From NCBI GenBank assembly GCA_003170655.1, contig PMYY01000142.1, forward strand, positions 8,297 to 17,684: a stretch of 9,388 bases of DNA, in the 5' to 3' direction. The position numbers and the translations under genes were made by a program. This document shows, in pieces, positions 7,122-9,388 of this stretch. Position 1 is the first letter of the stretch. Every line of letters starts with the position of its first letter. The notes under the pieces were generated by a model, which saw only the letters and a list, made by a program, of their open reading frames with translations, made no database searches and was not told the DNA's origin. This DNA is from Nitrospiraceae bacterium (GTDB lineage: Bacteria > Nitrospirota > Thermodesulfovibrionia > Thermodesulfovibrionales > Dissulfurispiraceae).

Positions 7122-8258
7122 CTATAGATATTTTACGCGATTTCTGAATTCAAAACCCCGAAGTTTCAAATCTTTTTCTCCCTTATATTGGATCATCACT
7201 TTATGCGATTCCCCCATCCCTTCTGGAAGAATAAGTCCTTTGATTTTGGAAGTGTCCGTAACATCACTCGTCAATTCCGGCATATCGGTTATAACTTCAT
7301 CCATGCCCAGCGATATGAGATATGAGCCCTGAGGAGCAAATCCTATTGTCTTCAGCCCCGCCTCCTCTCCCCATTTTTTCAATGAAGAGAAGTTGACATG
7401 GGCCGTAATGTCCTGCTCGCCGATATTGATGTAGGGATCTTCTATAACTTGGTGCTTGTGATAACAAAGCAGCGTTCCCCGGTTTCTCTCCCTGCTATAG
7501 TAATCTTCTGCAGGATAGCCATAATCTAAGGTAAGAACAAATCCTCTAAACAGCTTTTTGCCAATATCCCTTATCCACTTTTTGATCTCAAGATTCACCT
7601 CTGTCCTGTATCCCATCTCCATACTAAAGGGTGTATCAATCGAGAACTCCTCAAAATAGCTCAGGATCCCGCTTCCACATGGCTTCAGGACTTCGACCAG
7701 TTCATCATTTTCATTGACCGAAACGCAAACCTCGTTAAGTCCGTTTCCCATTTCGACGATTCTGACTGGAAACGCATCCAGGAGTTCGTTTGAAAGAAAA
7801 CATCCTGTAATCGGATTGATGTCTGCCAGGCGATTGTGCCAGCTAACCTTGCCTTCATATTCCTTAATCAGCGCCAACTGCTGGGCCACGACTGCGGGAT
7901 TCCTCTCTATGATCACATACCGAAGACTGTCGAAAACTGCTCTCTTTTTAAGATAATCCATGCTATCCTTGGCAAGATAGCCCATGCCGGCACCGACTTC
8001 TACCACTTTAAATATGGCCGGCCGATCGAGAAGCTCCCACATTTCTTCGATCTGCTTGCCTATCATGGCGCCGAAGAGGGGATGCAGGTGAGGACTAGTG
8101 TAAAAATCAGCAGCCCTTCCTATCATCGTAGAATCTTTAGCATAATATCCCATGCCGGGGAAATAGAGGGCATCCTCCATGAATTCTTCGAAAGAGATAG
8201 GGCCGTCTGTTTTAATCTTCAGTGTGATATGATCTTTCAACGGATTATCAGAGCACAT
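7122..8258 (-). CDS. MidA/NDUFAF7-family SAM-dependent methyltransferase
   Basis: The 378-residue protein belongs to COG1565 (old DUF185). The mitochondrial member NDUFAF7/MidA methylates an arginine of the complex I subunit NDUFS2, while bacterial members are mostly uncharacterised. Family marks seen: GPISFEEFM (residues 19-27) followed by ALYFPGMGYY, the SAM-binding loop VEVGAGMGYLAKD (86-98), SNELLDAFP (156-164), and LTLDYGYP (243-250) followed by GTLLCYHKH and INIGEQDITAHVNF. I chose the ATG at 8258 because it gives the normal family N-terminus and has GGGAGAG 6 nt upstream. A longer in-frame start at 8327 would add 23 residues read out of frame through the end of tnpB and resembling nothing in the family. 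The transposon gene ends 14 bases upstream, so any native promoter has been displaced and transcription probably comes through tnpB. Confidence 0.9.
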   Translation of the reverse strand: MCSDNPLKDHITLKIKTDGPISFEEFMEDALYFPGMGYYAKDSTMIGRAADFYTSPHLHPLFGAMIGKQIEEMWELLDRPAIFKVVEVGAGMGYLAKDSMDYLKKRAVFDSLRYVIIERNPAVVAQQLALIKEYEGKVSWHNRLADINPITGCFLSNELLDAFPVRIVEMGNGLNEVCVSVNENDELVEVLKPCGSGILSYFEEFSIDTPFSMEMGYRTEVNLEIKKWIRDIGKKLFRGFVLTLDYGYPAEDYYSRERNRGTLLCYHKHQVIEDPYINIGEQDITAHVNFSSLKKWGEEAGLKTIGFAPQGSYLISLGMDEVITDMPELTSDVTDTSKIKGLILPEGMGESHKVMIQYKGEKDLKLRGFEFRNRVKYL

Positions 8259-8264
8259 GATGAA

Positions 8265-8271
8265 CTCTCCC
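8265..8271 (-). promoter_or_regulatory. Ribosome-binding site of the MidA-like gene, inside the transposon right end
   Basis: GGGAGAG on the minus strand ends 6 nt before the ATG at 8258, an ideal spacing. Its first three G also form the closing arm of the hairpin 8269-8301, which looks like the terminal hairpin of the tnpB element. Free access of ribosomes may therefore depend on that hairpin being opened, for example by ribosomes translating the end of tnpB. Confidence 0.7.
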
Positions 8272-8301
8272 ACTAAACCGTCGCAGCAGTTGTAGTGTGG
8301 G
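8269..8301 (-). repeat. Terminal-type hairpin of the element's right end
   Basis: On the minus strand the left arm CCC-AC-ACTA-C-AACTG pairs with the right arm CGGTT-TAGT-GGG, giving 12 pairs with one 2-nt bulge, one 1-nt bulge and the loop CTGCGA. The tnpB stop codon (8275-8273) lies inside the right arm. Confidence 0.6.
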
Positions 8302-9388
8302 TTTCCTGTTTCACATAAGAACTGCATACCGGCTTTTGGGCTGATATGGCTGACACTCTCTCCGCAGGCTTAGATGCCGAAGCATCAGATCGAACCGTCC
8401 CGGCCCTACGTGCTGACTTCTTGCTGAACGCTACTTTTTTAGGTATCTTGATGTGAACCTCATTATTGAGAACCGCTCTGACCCCTCGTTTCTTAATCAC
8501 AAGCGAAGCATTGAGATCGGCATTGCAAGCAAACCCACAGTCTTGGCAGATGAACTCGGCTTGTGATGGCCGGTTATCTTTGTGAGTGTAGCTGTAACGG
8601 CTACACTCCTGTGAAGAATGATGTGCAGGAGCCTCAATGGTAAACTTATTCTTTCTGAGTCCTTTGTATCGCGTGTAGGTTTTGATTCTACCCCAGACCT
8701 CATTGAGGATTGACCTGTTGAGTCCAGCCTTCTGCCGAACGTTCTTACCTGGCTCTTCGACAGTCCCCTTGGCAGAGGCAGTCATGTTTTTGATGCCGAG
8801 ATCCTCGAACACCAACAGAGACTCAGAAGCATCGACTATGGACTTACTGGTTTTATGAGCAAAGTCGTTGAAGATGTCGCAGATCTTCCGGTCGTAGCAG
8901 CCAACCTTCTTGACAAACTTCCTCCGGTTAGACGATCCCTTCTGCTTTTTAGAGAGAAGTTTCTGGCATTTAACCTTGCCCATGAGCGCCTTCTGCAAGC
9001 TCTTTTTCTGACCTGCAGAGTAATCAAACGTACTCCCATTTGAAGATGCAACCGGGGCTATAACATTCCTGTCGAAGCCGCTAGCGACATCCATGAGCTG
9101 CTCTTCGGTCAAATGCTGCAGATCGGCGAGCAGTTCGGCTTCGGTGGCGACATCTATCTCATTCTCATTAGAGAAAGACACATACCACTTGCCGCCATGG
9201 ACAGAGATGTAGATTGTAGCTGGCACCTCATAATCCAGGTGAACGTTGACTCGGATAGATGCTATGGGGTGCTTCTTGGTGCCTAGGTTAATCATAGCGG
9301 TTTTAGGATCGACCGAGTAGAAGGTAAGCAGTTCTTTGGTAATCATCACCGACTGTCGGCCATGCTTCTTTTTGATAGTAGGCCTGCC
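8273..9388 (-). CDS. tnpB: TnpB, RNA-guided transposon nuclease (5' end outside window)
   Basis: The frame is open to the right edge (visible part 371 residues). The edge residues GRPTIKKKHGRQS match the basic PxFKKxxGxQS segment of TnpB, so the internal GTG/ATG near 9349 is not the true start and the N-terminal domain is cut off by the window. All three RuvC acidic residues are present: D in GFDRNV (codon 9073-9071), E in VFEDLGIKNM (8806-8804) and D in NADLNAS (8518-8516). KAGLNRSIL and SSQECS are also typical. The zinc finger reads CSRY...CQDC: the second cysteine is Tyr (codon 8596-8594), while C (8605-8603) and both later cysteines remain. The C-terminus YVKQETH is a common TnpB ending. 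Family members are RNA-guided DNA nucleases of IS200/IS605 and IS607 elements. No TnpA transposase is visible. The frame is intact, so this could be active or recently inactivated. Confidence 0.93.
   Translation of the reverse strand, partial: GRPTIKKKHGRQSVMITKELLTFYSVDPKTAMINLGTKKHPIASIRVNVHLDYEVPATIYISVHGGKWYVSFSNENEIDVATEAELLADLQHLTEEQLMDVASGFDRNVIAPVASSNGSTFDYSAGQKKSLQKALMGKVKCQKLLSKKQKGSSNRRKFVKKVGCYDRKICDIFNDFAHKTSKSIVDASESLLVFEDLGIKNMTASAKGTVEEPGKNVRQKAGLNRSILNEVWGRIKTYTRYKGLRKNKFTIEAPAHHSSQECSRYSYTHKDNRPSQAEFICQDCGFACNADLNASLVIKKRGVRAVLNNEVHIKIPKKVAFSKKSARRAGTVRSDASASKPAERVSAISAQKPVCSSYVKQETHTTTAATV
8373..8386 (-). repeat. UUCG-capped hairpin in the tnpB 3' coding region
   Basis: The minus strand reads GATGC TTCG GCATC, a perfect 5-bp stem closed by C(UUCG)G, one of the most stable RNA tetraloops. 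It encodes part of the variable C-terminal tail of TnpB, so the structure may be kept for the RNA rather than for the protein. Confidence 0.6.
8584..8608. repeat. Perfect 9-bp inverted repeat in the TnpB zinc-finger codons
   Basis: GAGTGTAGC (8584-8592) and GCTACACTC (8600-8608) are exact reverse complements around the 7-nt loop TGTAACG. The repeat covers the codons of the first zinc knuckle (E-C-S-R-Y-S-Y-T), and the loop holds the Tyr codon that replaces the expected cysteine. Confidence 0.7.

Larger units (their letters stand above)
8261..8388 (-). ncRNA. Candidate omega RNA (reRNA) scaffold overlapping the tnpB 3' end
   Basis: TnpB guides in known elements derive from the 3' end of the tnpB transcript and the right end. 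Three stems are visible on the minus strand: GATGC-TTCG-GCATC (8386-8373), a UUCG-capped 5-bp stem; CATATC (8348-8343) pairing with GGTATG (8330-8325) over 6 bp including one G-U; and the terminal hairpin (8301-8269). A guide would continue past about 8260 into the MidA-like gene. The 5' limit is arbitrary. Confidence 0.42.
8261..9388 (-). mobile_element. Right part of an IS200/IS605- or IS607-type tnpB element
   Basis: The element is defined by tnpB and by a terminal-type hairpin (8269-8301) followed by GAGAGTTCA. By analogy with related elements, the right boundary should fall near 8261, two bases before the methyltransferase start codon. The left end and any transposase gene lie outside the window. 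These elements usually make no target-site duplication, so the boundary cannot be proven from one copy. Confidence 0.6.

Noticed and set aside
8259..8327. Longer start for the methyltransferase at 8327
   Set aside because: The extra 23 residues are the tnpB 3' end read in another frame, match nothing in the family, and ignore the well-spaced Shine-Dalgarno before 8258.
9347..9349. GTG at 9349 (followed by an ATG) as the start of TnpB
   Set aside because: The frame stays open to the window edge and the upstream residues match conserved TnpB sequence, so the gene is cut by the window rather than starting there.

Overview
The window is a bacterial chromosome segment, almost fully coding, with ordinary housekeeping genes from the left edge to about 8.26 kb and the 3' part of a TnpB-type transposon gene running off the right edge. 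Likely source: the two-gene glycyl-tRNA synthetase (separate alpha and beta subunits) and the rplU-rpmA-obgE-proB gene order fit a Gram-negative bacterium of the delta-proteobacterial (Desulfobacterota-like) kind. This is an inference from gene content and order, and no lineage is proven.

Layout. (1) 63-3086, plus strand: a sigma70-like promoter followed by glyQ and glyS, a two-gene operon. (2) 3139-5895, minus strand: rplU (L21), rpmA (L27), obgE (ribosome-assembly GTPase) and proB (glutamate 5-kinase), read from 5895 down to 3139. The two ribosomal-protein genes are nearly fused. They are followed by a clear intrinsic terminator hairpin whose U-tract ends at the obgE start codon. obgE and proB overlap by four bases. 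(3) 5896-6036: a compact divergent control region with one good promoter for rplU and one for the plus-strand pair. (4) 6037-7098, plus strand: an FmdB-type zinc-ribbon protein and an abutting AP-endonuclease-2/xylose-isomerase-like TIM-barrel protein. (5) 7122-8258, minus strand: a MidA/NDUFAF7-family (COG1565) methyltransferase. (6) 8261-9388, minus strand: the right-hand part of an IS200/IS605- or IS607-type element with tnpB, whose N-terminus lies outside the window.

The translation, ribosome-assembly and proline genes form a conventional growth-related cluster. The part most worth a second look is the tnpB/midA junction. The tnpB coding sequence runs through what looks like the terminal hairpin of the element's right end, and the 3' flank of that hairpin supplies a well-placed Shine-Dalgarno sequence for midA. 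The 3' end of tnpB also carries hairpins that fit an omega (reRNA) guide scaffold, and the adjoining guide position would be the midA start. The TnpB RuvC triad is intact, but one zinc-finger cysteine is a tyrosine, encoded in the loop of a perfect 9-bp inverted repeat. A second point of interest is the terminator between rpmA and obgE: the only good ribosome-binding sequence for obgE lies upstream of the hairpin. I found no CRISPR array, tRNA or rRNA, and no stretch over 300 bases without a gene.
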